Part shown: positions 34,096 to 43,900 of the stretch, in pieces
Position numbering within the stretch: position 1 is the stretch's first letter
How the letters are laid out: every line of letters starts with the position of its first letter
Origin: Chloroflexota bacterium
GTDB lineage: Bacteria > Chloroflexota > Anaerolineae > DTLA01
Length of the DNA: 64,000 nucleotides
NCBI GenBank assembly: GCA_014874485.1
Contig: JADBJK010000025.1
Coordinates: 2,585-66,584 of the forward strand
Reading direction: 5' to 3'
Program-made: the position numbers and the translations under genes
The notes under the pieces: generated by a model
The model's input: the letters and a program-made list of their open reading frames with translations, nothing else
What the model was told of the DNA's origin: nothing
Databases searched by the model: none

Positions 34096-36207
34096 TCAGC
34101 GAAGAACAGGATACGAGTGCTTTGCCCCGATCAGGGGCAGGTAAAGGCGGTGGGGTGGGTTCGGGGTGGCCGAGGGCGTCGTGGTGGGCGTTGGCGTGCC
34201 GGTTGGGTTGGCCGTCGGCTCGGGCGTTGCGGTGGGCGTGGCCGTGGGCGTCGGCGTGGACGTCGGCGTTACGGTGGGCGTGCCGGTTGCCGTCGCGGCG
34301 GGCGAAGGCTCCGGCGTCGGCGTCTCCAGCGCGGCGGGCGGCGCTTCCGGCTCCGCGTAGGTGATCACCAAGCACGGGCGCAGGCCCACGTCTCGCGACT
34401 CGGACGCGGCGATTTCCACCTCTGTGGAGCCAACTGCCCCCTTCAGGACAACCCCGAAGTTGCTGGCCGGGTTGGCGACCCATTCGCGCACTGCCGCCGT
34501 GATGTCCAGCGAGTACCACGTGGCATCGTCTATCAGGAACTGCTCGCCTGTAACATCTATGTACCTGATGCGGCGGAGGGAGCGCGCATCGGTGGGAGTT
34601 GCATCCCTGTCCCTGCCGCTGCCGTTGACGCTGTTCGCCCCGGGTGCGCCCCACGCGGCCGCCGCCGATGCCCGCTCCCAGGTGGCCTCGTTCGGGTTCC
34701 ACGCCCTGCGCAGGGTGTAGGCCGCCACGTCAATTTCCCCCTCGTTGGAGTGCGTGCGGACGTAGAAGCCCAGCGTGGCCCTCAAGATGCGGGCATTGGC
34801 CGGCACAGACGAGACGTCAAACCGCAGGAGCGCCGCTCGGATGTCCGGAGACCTCACGCGCAGGATAGCCCAATCGCCCAGGTTGTTGAAGTTGCGCTTG
34901 GGCTGGCCGGAGTCTATGTAGGTGTCCACGGCGCCGGCGTAGCCGTTCCAGCCCTGCCGCAGAGCCACCTGGCGAATCACCGGCGAGCGTGCCGTTACCG
35001 TGACGGTGCGCGGCTGCGCGCGGGTTACCACGGCGTAGTCCCGCGTGGCCAGGTACTGGAAGACCTCGTCGGCGGGGGCCACCCACACCTCGTCCGAGCC
35101 GCCAGGGCCGTAGGTGAAGTGCAGGTAGTCCAGCGACGACCCGGCCACGTCGTTGCGCTCCACGTTGTGGCCGTGCAGGCTCAGCCAGAAGTGCAACGTG
35201 GGGTTGTTGAGGGCTTTCTGGTGTGCGTCGTCCATGTAGTAGATCGCGCCGCTCGTGTCGGGCCGGGAATCGCGCGGCCTGCCGATGTCAAAGCGCGGCC
35301 GGAGGTACGGCAAGGTGTTCCAGGTGATATTGTCCACTGCGGTCGCGCCGCCCCCGTCGGCCTGAACGATGGGCAGGCCCAGCGTGGCGTAGTTGGCAAT
35401 CACCAGATCGCGCAGGTAGTTGCTGTTCTGATATGCCGTGTACACCAGCGTGCGGTACCCACCGAAGGCGTAGGCCAGCGCCTCGGTGCACTTGGCGATG
35501 TTCTCCACCTCGCACCCGGGCATGGATTCGGGGCTGTTGTGGAAGAAGCCGTGATTGTACAGGCTCCAGCCGGAGGCCAAGAGCGCCGCCACCTGGCTCG
35601 CGTTCATGTAGCCGCAGTTGTTGTTGCCGCAGAGGGGATCGTCGCTGGGGTGCCCCCGCCAGGTGATGCTATCCCCGCACGTGCCCAGCGAGAGGCCCGA
35701 CGGCAGTACCCACTCGCCGATGATGGCTACGCCCGCGCGGTATCCCAGGCGATCCAGCAGGGGCTTGCCGTTTTCCCACACGGAGAGCCGCCCGTCGTCA
35801 AAGGTGAGGCTGTAGGCCCAGCGCTTGTCGCCGCGCAGGGCTGCCTTCTGCACCTCACCGATCTGGTCGGCCGGGGTAGCCAGGCCGACGATGCGGATGT
35901 CCACGCGGGTGGCGTTGGTGGTGAACATGACCCATCCGCTGGTGGGGTCATACTCCGAAGGGATGACGCGCCCGCCCGCGATGACCTCCACACTCTCGGC
36001 CCGGCCCACGCGCACCTTCAGCGTGAGGTCGCGGATGCGCACCCACGATGGCACTGCGGAATAGTCCACGTCGTAGTGCAGGAACAACGCGGCCCCCGCG
36101 TCTGCAGAGGAGGGCGCAACCCAGATGGGGAGCGTCAGCCCGGCAGCGACGGCGCTGCCGATGATGACGAGAGCGAGCAGGATTCGGATTGTGGCGTTCA
36201 AGGACAT
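34096..36207 (-). CDS. Secreted polysaccharide deacetylase-like protein with DNRLRE domain
   Basis: A 703-residue exported protein. An N-terminal helix (signal or anchor, about 7-28) leads to a NodB-like region containing YSLTFDDGRLSVWENG (metal-binding Asp pair) and NHGFFHN. A DNRLRE-type beta domain follows at about 400-570 (FNNLGDWAILRVR, ALLRFDVSS). After a linker of some 65 Thr/Pro/Ala residues the protein ends HRLYLPLIGAKHSYPVLR, a C-terminal signature seen in Chloroflexota exoproteins. Possibly trims or modifies cell-surface or environmental glycans. The start at ATG 36207 has AGGAAAGG just upstream and a consensus promoter behind it. Confidence 0.78.
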   Translation of the reverse strand: MSLNATIRILLALVIIGSAVAAGLTLPIWVAPSSADAGAALFLHYDVDYSAVPSWVRIRDLTLKVRVGRAESVEVIAGGRVIPSEYDPTSGWVMFTTNATRVDIRIVGLATPADQIGEVQKAALRGDKRWAYSLTFDDGRLSVWENGKPLLDRLGYRAGVAIIGEWVLPSGLSLGTCGDSITWRGHPSDDPLCGNNNCGYMNASQVAALLASGWSLYNHGFFHNSPESMPGCEVENIAKCTEALAYAFGGYRTLVYTAYQNSNYLRDLVIANYATLGLPIVQADGGGATAVDNITWNTLPYLRPRFDIGRPRDSRPDTSGAIYYMDDAHQKALNNPTLHFWLSLHGHNVERNDVAGSSLDYLHFTYGPGGSDEVWVAPADEVFQYLATRDYAVVTRAQPRTVTVTARSPVIRQVALRQGWNGYAGAVDTYIDSGQPKRNFNNLGDWAILRVRSPDIRAALLRFDVSSVPANARILRATLGFYVRTHSNEGEIDVAAYTLRRAWNPNEATWERASAAAAWGAPGANSVNGSGRDRDATPTDARSLRRIRYIDVTGEQFLIDDATWYSLDITAAVREWVANPASNFGVVLKGAVGSTEVEIAASESRDVGLRPCLVITYAEPEAPPAALETPTPEPSPAATATGTPTVTPTSTPTPTATPTATPEPTANPTGTPTPTTTPSATPNPPHRLYLPLIGAKHSYPVLR

Positions 36208-36263
36208 CGCCTTTCCTGGCAAGGGTAACGAGCAGCGGCAAACACAAGGTTCGCCCGCGTCCC

Positions 36264-36293
36264 ATTATAGGGTTGCGGCGGCCTCATTGTCAA
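36264..36293 (-). promoter_or_regulatory. Consensus promoter of the deacetylase gene
   Basis: Minus strand TTGACA (36293-36288), 18-base spacer, TATAAT (36269-36264): both boxes are perfect. The leader is about 50 bases. It is back to back with the promoter of the DUF5107 gene; the two -35 regions are only 6 bases apart. Confidence 0.75.
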
Positions 36294-36299
36294 AACCAG

Positions 36300-36328
36300 T
36301 GGACGGGCGGGCCGGCGCGGGGTATAAT
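36300..36328 (+). promoter_or_regulatory. Promoter giving a probable leaderless mRNA
   Basis: TGGACG (36300-36305), 17-base spacer, TATAAT (36323-36328). The GTG start codon of the next gene is at 36335, exactly where transcription should begin, and no Shine-Dalgarno box fits between. Confidence 0.6.
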
Positions 36329-36334
36329 GCCCCC

Positions 36335-37885
36335 GTGAAGACGTGGATTGTTGCCATCGGACTCGCCAGCCTGGGACTGCTCTGCGGGGGCTGTTGGGGT
36401 GCGAAGACTACCCCGCCTGCCGTCGCGCCCACGCACACGGTAGCGCAGGGCACCGGCCCCAGCCGTACGCCCCCGCCGGCCGCGACGTCGCAGCCCACCG
36501 TCGCGCCATCGCCCACAAGGACGCCGGTCGCCACGGCCACGCATACCGCCGCGCCCGCAACGCCTACCCATGTGCCCAGCCCCACGCCAAGCCCCCCGCC
36601 GGAGGTGCGCGTGTACGAGCAGACGATCACCATCGCCACCTATCCGTTCGCCGCGCACCTGGCGGCGGAGACCGACCCCGTCCACGGCGGGACGGTGCAG
36701 CGGCTGAACCGCGCCGCATACGAGGCTTCGCGCCCCTCGCCTGCGCCCCAGTCGTACCGCGCGCTCGTCGTAGAGAACGCGTACCTGCGGCTGACGTTCC
36801 TGCCCGAACTGGGCGGGCGGCTGTATCAATGCGTGTACAAGCCCACGGGCCAGCCCCTGTTCTATAACAACCGCGTGCTGAAGCCCACGTACTGGGGGCC
36901 GCTGCCGCGAGACGAAAACTGGTGGCTGGCGGCAGGGGGCGTGGAATGGGCGTTTCCGGTGAACGAACATGGGTACGAATGGGGCACGCCGTGGGATGTG
37001 GCCGTGCACCGCCGAGCCAGCGGCGTGGATGTCGTCCTGAGCCGCGAGGCAGGCGCGCTCCGAGCCGAGGTCGCCGTAACGCTGGCGGCGGGCGAGGGCC
37101 GCTTCACGATTTCCCCGCGCCTCACCAACGCGGGCGACCGCGCCCTGCCCGTGCAGTTCTGGGCCAACGCGATGCTTTCGCCGGGCGGCGCGACGGTCGG
37201 CCCCGACCTGCGGCTCATCTTCCCGGCGGCGCAGGCCATCGTGCACAGCACCGGCGACGCCACGCTCCCGGGCGAGGGGCAGATCATGCCGTGGCCTCTG
37301 GCCGGGGGCCGCGACCTGAGCCTGTACGCCAACTGGCGCAACTGGCTGGGGATCTTCGCCGCCGACCCGCTGCCCGCGTTCGCCGGGGCCTACGATGGCC
37401 GGGCGGACGTGGGCATGGCCCGCGTGCTGACGGGCGTGGGCGGGGTCAAACTGTTCGGCTTCGGCACCGAATTCCCCGACTTCGGCACGTTCGCCGATGA
37501 CGGCTCGGCGTATGTGGAACTGTGGGCCGGGGCGAACCGAACGTTCTGGCCGCAGGACGACGTGCCGCTTGCGCCCGCCGAGTCGCTGGGTTGGAGCGAG
37601 ACGTGGATTCCCGTCGCGGGGCTGGGCGGGTTTACCGCGGCGACCGCAGAGGCCGTCGTGCGCCTGGAACGGGACGGGGATGGCGTAGCCGTGGCGGCGT
37701 ACGGCCCGGTGGCGCGGCACGCCGTTCTGCAGGTAACGGCGGCAGGCGCAACCCTGATGTCCGAGCGGGTCGCGCTTGGGCCAGGGCGGCCGCTCGTGTG
37801 GCGGTTGCCTTCTGCGGGTGGCCCTCTTCATTTGCGGCTGTACGCCGATGATGGTATCCTGTTGGCCGAAGCCACCCATCCATAA
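36335..37885 (+). CDS. DUF5107 domain lipoprotein
   Basis: A 516-residue exported lipoprotein. The signal peptide is followed by the lipobox LLCGGC (Cys near residue 18), then a Thr/Pro-rich linker to about residue 90. The rest (from VYEQTITIATYPF) is a DUF5107-like beta-rich domain with LPELGGRLYQCVYKPTGQPL, WGPLPRDENWWLAAGG and GWSETWIPVAG, related in style to galactose mutarotase-like glycan-binding folds. The start is GTG at 36335, with the -10 box only 6 bases upstream. A TPR-beta-propeller gene follows 16 bases later, in the same operon. Confidence 0.75.
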   Translation: MKTWIVAIGLASLGLLCGGCWGAKTTPPAVAPTHTVAQGTGPSRTPPPAATSQPTVAPSPTRTPVATATHTAAPATPTHVPSPTPSPPPEVRVYEQTITIATYPFAAHLAAETDPVHGGTVQRLNRAAYEASRPSPAPQSYRALVVENAYLRLTFLPELGGRLYQCVYKPTGQPLFYNNRVLKPTYWGPLPRDENWWLAAGGVEWAFPVNEHGYEWGTPWDVAVHRRASGVDVVLSREAGALRAEVAVTLAAGEGRFTISPRLTNAGDRALPVQFWANAMLSPGGATVGPDLRLIFPAAQAIVHSTGDATLPGEGQIMPWPLAGGRDLSLYANWRNWLGIFAADPLPAFAGAYDGRADVGMARVLTGVGGVKLFGFGTEFPDFGTFADDGSAYVELWAGANRTFWPQDDVPLAPAESLGWSETWIPVAGLGGFTAATAEAVVRLERDGDGVAVAAYGPVARHAVLQVTAAGATLMSERVALGPGRPLVWRLPSAGGPLHLRLYADDGILLAEATHP

Positions 37886-37901
37886 CCGACGGGCAGAGGA
37901 C

Positions 37902-39653
37902 ATGGACGACGCATCCGCCAACACCCAACCGACGCATGAAGCGCACCCGCCCAGGCACTGGTTCCGCTCGCGGGCGGGCATCGCCCTCATCGTGCTGGGC
38001 CTGCTGGTCATCCTGGGCGCGGTTACGGCCCTTGCCGTGTACCAGGGCCTGCAGGACAGGGCCACCCTTGCCCGGCGAAACGCGGAGGCCCACTACGAGG
38101 CCGGTCTGGCCCACATGCGGGCGGGCGAGACCGATTTGGCCATCGCCGAGTTTGAACTGGCGCTGCGGCTCGCGCCCGACTACTCGGAGGCGCGCGCACA
38201 ACTGGCGGAGGTGCAACGCACTCGCGCCGCCGTCGGCACGCCCACGTCGGAGGTGTACCAGGCCGCGCTGGATGGCCTGTTCGCGCAGGCGGTGGACCTG
38301 TACAATCAGGGGGACTGGACCGGGGCCGCCGCCGCCTTTGAGCACATCGCCACGCTGGACCCCGCGTATCGGCCGAAGGACATCCAGCAGTACCGCTTTG
38401 ACTGCTATCGGTTGCAGGGCGAGGCCATGGAGGCGGAGAATCGGCTGGAGGAAGCCATCCGCGCCTACGACCAGGCCCTGCGCGTCCGCCCGTCCGCCGC
38501 CGACATCGCCCGCAAGCGCGAACTGCTGGCATTGTACAGCGCGGGCGCGGGCGCGGCTGGGGCCGACTGGGGTAGGTGCGTGGAAGCGTTCCGCCAACTG
38601 TACGCGGTTGACCCCACCTTCCGCGACGTGGCCCAGCGCCTGTACGAAGCCTATGTAGGGCACGGCGATGCCTACATGGGCTGGGGGCTGTGGTGCCAGG
38701 CCCAGGAAGCATATGAGGCCGCAAAGGCCATGGATGACAACCCCACCATCCGCGCGCGGCTCAACGACGCTTCGCAGCGGTGCGCGGGCCTGGCAGAAGC
38801 CGCGCTGACGCCCGTTCCCACGCGGCCCGCCGAGCCGCCCATCCTGTCGGAATTGCCGTTCGGCAGGCTGCTCTTCGGCCGCTACGACGACGCCCGCAAG
38901 ACCTATGACATCATGAGACTGGACGCAGGGGCAGACCAGGCCCAGGTGCTCGTCCGCAACGCCAACCAGCCCGCCACCAGCCCTGACGGGCAGCGTCTGG
39001 CGTACCATTCTACCGACAAGGCCGCGCCCGGCATCTTCGTCATGGATTTGCAGAGCGGCAAGCGCTGGGCCATTTCCACATCGGCGCGGGATTCGCGGCC
39101 CTTCTGGTCCCCCGACGGGTCGCAGGTCGCCTTCGTCCGCGACGCCAACTCGCCAACGGCAGCAATCCTGACCGCCCCCGCCGATGGCTCCGGCAAGCCC
39201 GAACCCCTTGCCAACGGGTGGTCCGCCGCCTGGTCCAGCACGAACCACCTGGCGCTCACCGGCTGCGACGAGACCCAGGCCGAATGCGGCATCTTCGTGG
39301 AGGACCTGAGCCGCGGCGGGCGCATTCGCCTCACCGCCGACAAGAACGACATCGGCCTGGCGTGGTCGCCCGACGGCAGCCACGTGGCCTATGTCTCCAG
39401 CCACGACGGCAACTGGGAAATCTACACCGTGAGGATAGAGGGCGGGTTCGTGCGGCGCTGCACCGTCAATGCCGCCGACGACGCGATGCCGACCTGGTCC
39501 CCCGACGGGCGGCAGATCGCCTTTGTCTCCAACCGCGATGGCGTGTGGACGCTGTACGTGATGCTGGCCGACGGGAGCGAGCAGCGCAAGATTATGGACC
39601 TGAGCATGTCCAACCCGGACTGGATCGGCGGGCAGATGGCCTGGCTGCCGTAG
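37902..39653 (+). CDS. Membrane-anchored TPR and TolB-like beta-propeller protein
   Basis: A 583-residue protein. A short cytoplasmic N-terminus and one membrane helix (about 28-48) precede TPR repeats (about 55-265: AEAHYEAGLAHMRAGETDLA, AVDLYNQGDWTGAAAAFEH, AIRAYDQALRVRP). From about 325 a PD40/TolB-type propeller follows, with repeated blades of the form SRPFWSPDGSQVAFV, LAWSPDGSHVAYVS and PTWSPDGRQIAFVS. Probably an extracytoplasmic scaffold or sensor of protein interactions. AGAGGA precedes the ATG. Second gene after the DUF5107 lipoprotein. Confidence 0.83.
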   Translation: MDDASANTQPTHEAHPPRHWFRSRAGIALIVLGLLVILGAVTALAVYQGLQDRATLARRNAEAHYEAGLAHMRAGETDLAIAEFELALRLAPDYSEARAQLAEVQRTRAAVGTPTSEVYQAALDGLFAQAVDLYNQGDWTGAAAAFEHIATLDPAYRPKDIQQYRFDCYRLQGEAMEAENRLEEAIRAYDQALRVRPSAADIARKRELLALYSAGAGAAGADWGRCVEAFRQLYAVDPTFRDVAQRLYEAYVGHGDAYMGWGLWCQAQEAYEAAKAMDDNPTIRARLNDASQRCAGLAEAALTPVPTRPAEPPILSELPFGRLLFGRYDDARKTYDIMRLDAGADQAQVLVRNANQPATSPDGQRLAYHSTDKAAPGIFVMDLQSGKRWAISTSARDSRPFWSPDGSQVAFVRDANSPTAAILTAPADGSGKPEPLANGWSAAWSSTNHLALTGCDETQAECGIFVEDLSRGGRIRLTADKNDIGLAWSPDGSHVAYVSSHDGNWEIYTVRIEGGFVRRCTVNAADDAMPTWSPDGRQIAFVSNRDGVWTLYVMLADGSEQRKIMDLSMSNPDWIGGQMAWLP

Positions 39654-39679
39654 GGCTTCACCACACGGGTTCTTGCCCC

Positions 39680-40152
39680 TGTCATTGCGAGGGGCGAAGC
39701 CCCGAAGCAATCCCCGCCCTGTCCCTGTCATTCTGAGCGGCGAAGCCGCGAAGAATCTCGTCAACCGAGATTGCTTCGCTTCGCTCGCAATGACAGATGG
39801 GGTGTCATTGCGAGGGGCGAAGCCCCGAAGCAATCCCCAGGGTGCGAGATTGCTTCGCTTCGCTCGCAATGAGAGATGGGGTGTCATTGCGAGGGGCGAA
39901 GCCCCGAAGCAATCCCCGCCCTGTCCCTGTCATTCTGAGCGGCGAAGCCGCGAAGAATCTCGTCAACCGAGATTGCTTCGCTTCGCTCGCAATGACAGAT
40001 GGGGTGTCATTGCGAGGGGCGAAGCCCCGAAGCAATCCCCAGGGTGCGAGATTGCTTCGCTTCGCTCGCAATGAGAGATGGGGTGTCATTGCGAGGGGCG
40101 AAGCCCCGAAGCAATCTCCAGGGTGCGAGATTGCTTCGCTTCGCTCGCAGTG
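39680..40152. repeat. Repeat cluster D: two 202-base tandem units plus a partial third
   Basis: The element TGTCATTGCGAGGGGCGA starts at 39680, 39882 and 40084, so two units of 202 bases are near-identical and a third is truncated. Within a unit, inverted pairs of TGTCATTGCGAG/CTCGCAATGACA alternate with a TGTCATTCTGAGCGG variant whose inner hairpin is GCGGCGAAGCCGC rather than GGGGCGAAGCCCC. The whole 536-base gap 39654-40190 is this array; no gene is present. Confidence 0.9.
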
Positions 40153-40190
40153 GCAGCCCAGTGGCAGCAGGCGGCCTTCGCGCGGGTTCG

Positions 40191-40889
40191 CTAGTCGGGG
40201 GTGCGGTCGCCCTCCCCATTCGTTTCCACCGGCGCGATGCGTATATCCGGCCCGTCGGGCTGGCCCAGTTTGCGCTCCAGGTTGCGCAGGGCGTCCTGCA
40301 GTTGGTCCTGGCGCACGGCGGTGGTGAAATCGCCACGGGTGCGCTCCAGGACGCCGCGCACCATGTCCGTGGTGCGGCGCAGGCCCCCCGTTACCGCGTC
40401 GGGGTAGTCCACGGTTACCAGGTAACTGTAGATGATGTCCATGGCCTCCAGCGCGCGCTCGCCCAGGCCCACCTGGCCGCGCCGGATGCAGTCCAGCACG
40501 AAGCGGCGCAGTTCACCGGCGGCCTCGCCCATGCCGTTGAGGTACGCGGCGGGCTCCACCCCCAACTCCTTCGGCCTGGGCACCGGCTTGTCGGCAATGA
40601 TCGCGTAGGTGATGTGCGCCTCGGCCAGTTCCTTCAGCGCGTCCTGGGTGTAGCCGGCGAAGTAGATGTCGGGGTGGGCGGCCAGATCGCGCACCATCTC
40701 CGCGGCAGTGTCGCGGGCGGCCTGGAGCAGTTCTTCGGCGGCGGCGAACTCGCCTCGGTGCACCGCGCGGATGGAGTTGGCGCAGTGGCGGATCAACGTC
40801 CGCGAACGGGCCAGCGTCGCATCCCGAACGGCGTTCTTGCTCTCCAGTTCGTCCAGGATGGCCGAGATGATCTGCGGCAAATTGTCCAT
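40191..40889 (-). CDS. Translin-family protein
   Basis: A 232-residue all-helical protein. The sequence GMGEAAGELRRFVLDCIRRGQ, the nearby EALEAMDIIYSYLVTVDYPDAV and GGLRRTTDMVRGVLERTRGD correspond to the conserved core of translin, a ring-forming RNA/single-strand DNA-binding protein best known from eukaryotes and also present in archaea and some bacteria. Acidic catalytic residues of the TRAX partner are not evident. AAGGAG precedes the ATG. It is the last gene, 16 bases after the RsbU-type phosphatase, on the same strand. Function in bacteria is unknown. Confidence 0.8.
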   Translation of the reverse strand: MDNLPQIISAILDELESKNAVRDATLARSRTLIRHCANSIRAVHRGEFAAAEELLQAARDTAAEMVRDLAAHPDIYFAGYTQDALKELAEAHITYAIIADKPVPRPKELGVEPAAYLNGMGEAAGELRRFVLDCIRRGQVGLGERALEAMDIIYSYLVTVDYPDAVTGGLRRTTDMVRGVLERTRGDFTTAVRQDQLQDALRNLERKLGQPDGPDIRIAPVETNGEGDRTPD

Positions 40890-40905
40890 GCGGCTCTCCT
40901 TCTAT

Positions 40906-43900
40906 CTATGACTGCGAATGCGGCGGCGTGTGGCCCGAATCGGCGTCCGAGGCCGTGCGCTTCAGGGCCACCAGCGTGTAGTCGTCAAACTGGGGCTGGC
41001 CGCCCACGTGCGCGGCGACCTCGCGATCAATGAACTGAATCAGGGCTTCGGCGGTCTGATCCCGCGCCTCCACAAGGCAGCGCCCCAGGCGGTCGGTCCC
41101 GAACTCCTCCTCGTGCTCGTTGATGGCGTCGGTCAGGCCGTCGGTGTACATGAGCAGGACGTCGCCTGGGGCCATGCGCACCTGCTTCTCCTCCAGGGCC
41201 ACGTTCTCCATTACGCCCAGAATCATCCCGTCGGCGGACAGCAATTCGGGCGACTGGCCGTCCGCGCGGGCCAGTAGCGGCGGGTTGTGCCCCGCGTTGG
41301 CGTAGGTGAACACCCCGTCGCGCACGTCCAGCACGCCGTAGAACACGGTTACGAACATGCCCGAAGACGAGTCGGCCACCAACAGGTCATTCGCCCTGCG
41401 CAGGGCTTGGGCGGGGCTGCGGACTTCCAGCGCCGAGGCGCGGATGATGGTCTTGGATAGCGCCATGTACAGGGCTGCGGGCACGCCCTTGTCTGAAACA
41501 TCGGCCACCACGAAGCCGACGTATCGCTCGTCAAACAGGATGATGTCGTAGAAGTCGCCGCCCACGCGCCGCGCCGAACGCCACAGGGCCGCCACCTCCC
41601 ACCCGGGTAGAAGCGGGCACGAACTGGGGAGAAAACTCTTCTGGATGCTTCTCGCCACCTCCAGTTCTTGCTCCAAGCGCTGGCGCTCGGCCATTTCCCG
41701 GTACAGGCGATAGTTCTCCACGGCGATCGCCGTCTGGCTGGCGATGCCCATGAGCAGGGCCATGCGGTTCTCGGGGAAATGGTGCTCCATCCCCTGGAAG
41801 TCCACCAGCATGGCCCCCAGGATGTCGCCTTTGGTCTGCAGCGGCAGCGCCAGAAGGGAGCGGATGCCGAACCGCTGGGCCAACTCGTGGGGCACGAGGT
41901 CGCTTTCGGCTGCGTTGGCGATGATGAGCGGCTCCTTGCGGTTGGTCAGTTCGCCGAGGAGGGGGAAGTCGTCAGGCCCGAAGGCCAGGCGCGAGAAGTC
42001 GGCCTCCAGTTGCCGGGATACGCCGTACTGCTGCGCGGGCAGGAACTGCTGGCGGCGGTCATCCCACAGGAGGATCATGCATCGGTCCACGCCGGCCAGG
42101 ATGGGCGTGATGCGCACGATGGCCCCCAGCGCCTCGTCCAGGTCCACGGCAGCGTTGATGGATTCGGCGACCTGGAGCAGGGCATTGGAGACATAGGCCT
42201 CCTCCTGGAGCGCGTCGTAGAGTTGGGCGCTCTCTATGGCGGTCGCCGTCTGGTTGGCGATGCCCGACACGATGGCGAGCGTCTTGTTGTTGGGGGGCCA
42301 CGCGGCGTCGGCGAATTCCACTGCCATGCAGCCGCGAACCTCGCCGCGAGCCACCAGCGGAAACGCCGCCAGGTGTCGGACGCTATAGGCGCGCACCAGG
42401 TCGGCGGGAATCCACGTCTCCAACTCCTCGTCCGGCACGACTATGGCGGTCCTGGACGCGGCGATGCGGGCCAGCAGCGGCACCTCAGACGGGCGAAGGC
42501 ACAGGCCGTTCAGCCCTGGCATTGTCCCGCGCGCCGTGCTGTACCCCTCCTCGGTGCAGTACTCGTCCCCGGCGCGGTCCCGCAGGAAGATGGTGCAGCG
42601 GTTCACGCCCACCAGGAGCGGCACCACGCGCACCACCGCGCCGATGACCTCCTCCACCGTAGTCTGCTGGCCGATTGCCTCGGCCACCTGCAAGAGCACG
42701 GTGGAGACCCACGTCTCCTCCTGCTGCGCGGCGAAGAGGGTGGCGTTGCGCACGGCCACGGCGATCTGATCGGCCAGCGCCTGGAGCACCGGCAGGTCGT
42801 CGGGGTCAAAGGCGTTGGGTTCCTGGCTCTGCAGGTCAAACACGCCCAGAATCTGCTTGCCGAAGCGCAGCGGCAGCGCCAGTTCCGAGCGGATCTCGCC
42901 GATGCTGGGAACGGCGCGGTAGCGGGGGTCCGCCTGCACGTCGTTCACCACCAGCGGCTCCCCTGTGCGCGCCACCCAGGAAACGATGCCCTCGTCCTCC
43001 AGGCTGAACCGCAACTGAGACGAGACGGCGTCGGCGGGAGCGGTCCCGGCGCGGTACACCACCTCGCCCTGTGCGGCGTCCACGGTGAACACGTGGACAT
43101 GCGGATACGCGAACTGCTTGGACACCAGGTCCACCACTTCGTCCAGCAAGGCGTCCAGGTTGAGGATGGACACGATCTTGCGCCCTACCTCGCTGACGGC
43201 GGCCAGTTGGCGGGCGCGCTTCCGCTCGCGGTCGTACAGTCGGGCCTCGTGGATGGCGACGGCTACCTGGGTCGCCACCGTCTGCATGGTCGCCAGGTCC
43301 TCCTGGGTGAAGGCGTTGAGGCGGTCGCTCTGCACGTCCAGCACGCCGAGGACGCGCCCTTCCAGCAGGAGCGGGACGGTCAACTCGGCGCGGGTCTCCT
43401 CCAACAGGTCCACGGGGCGGTAGCGCGGCTCCTGGGTTACGTCGTTGGCCAGGACGGGCTGGCCGGTCTCGGCCACGTAGCCGGTGATGCCCTGGCCCAG
43501 TTCCACCTGGAAGTAGCACGTGCGCCCCGACGCCGACGAGGCGGCTTGGAACTCCAGTTTCTCCGTGCGCGGGTCCACGGTGAACAAGGCCACGTAGTAG
43601 TACCCGAAGGTTTCGCGGATGACGTCCACGACGAGGTTGAACAGCGTCGCCAAATCGCGGAGCACGCCCACCTGCTGGGTAACGCGGGCGATGGCCGCCA
43701 ACTGGCGCGCGCGGCGCTGCTCGGCCTCGTAGGCCTGCGCCTTGCGGATGGCGAGCGCGCCCTGTGCCGCCAGCGCCGACAGGATGCGCAGGTCGTCTTC
43801 GGTGTACACGTTGGGATCGGCGTGCTGGACCGACAGGACGCCGATGAGGTCCCTGTCGGCCACCAGCGGGACGAGGATGACGGAGCGGGTCGCCTGGCCG

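Noticed and set aside
39673-40327. Coding regions inside the repeat arrays with recurring peptides
   Set aside because: The open frames arise because unit sequence lacks stops; they have no ribosome-binding sites and appear in several frames on both strands.
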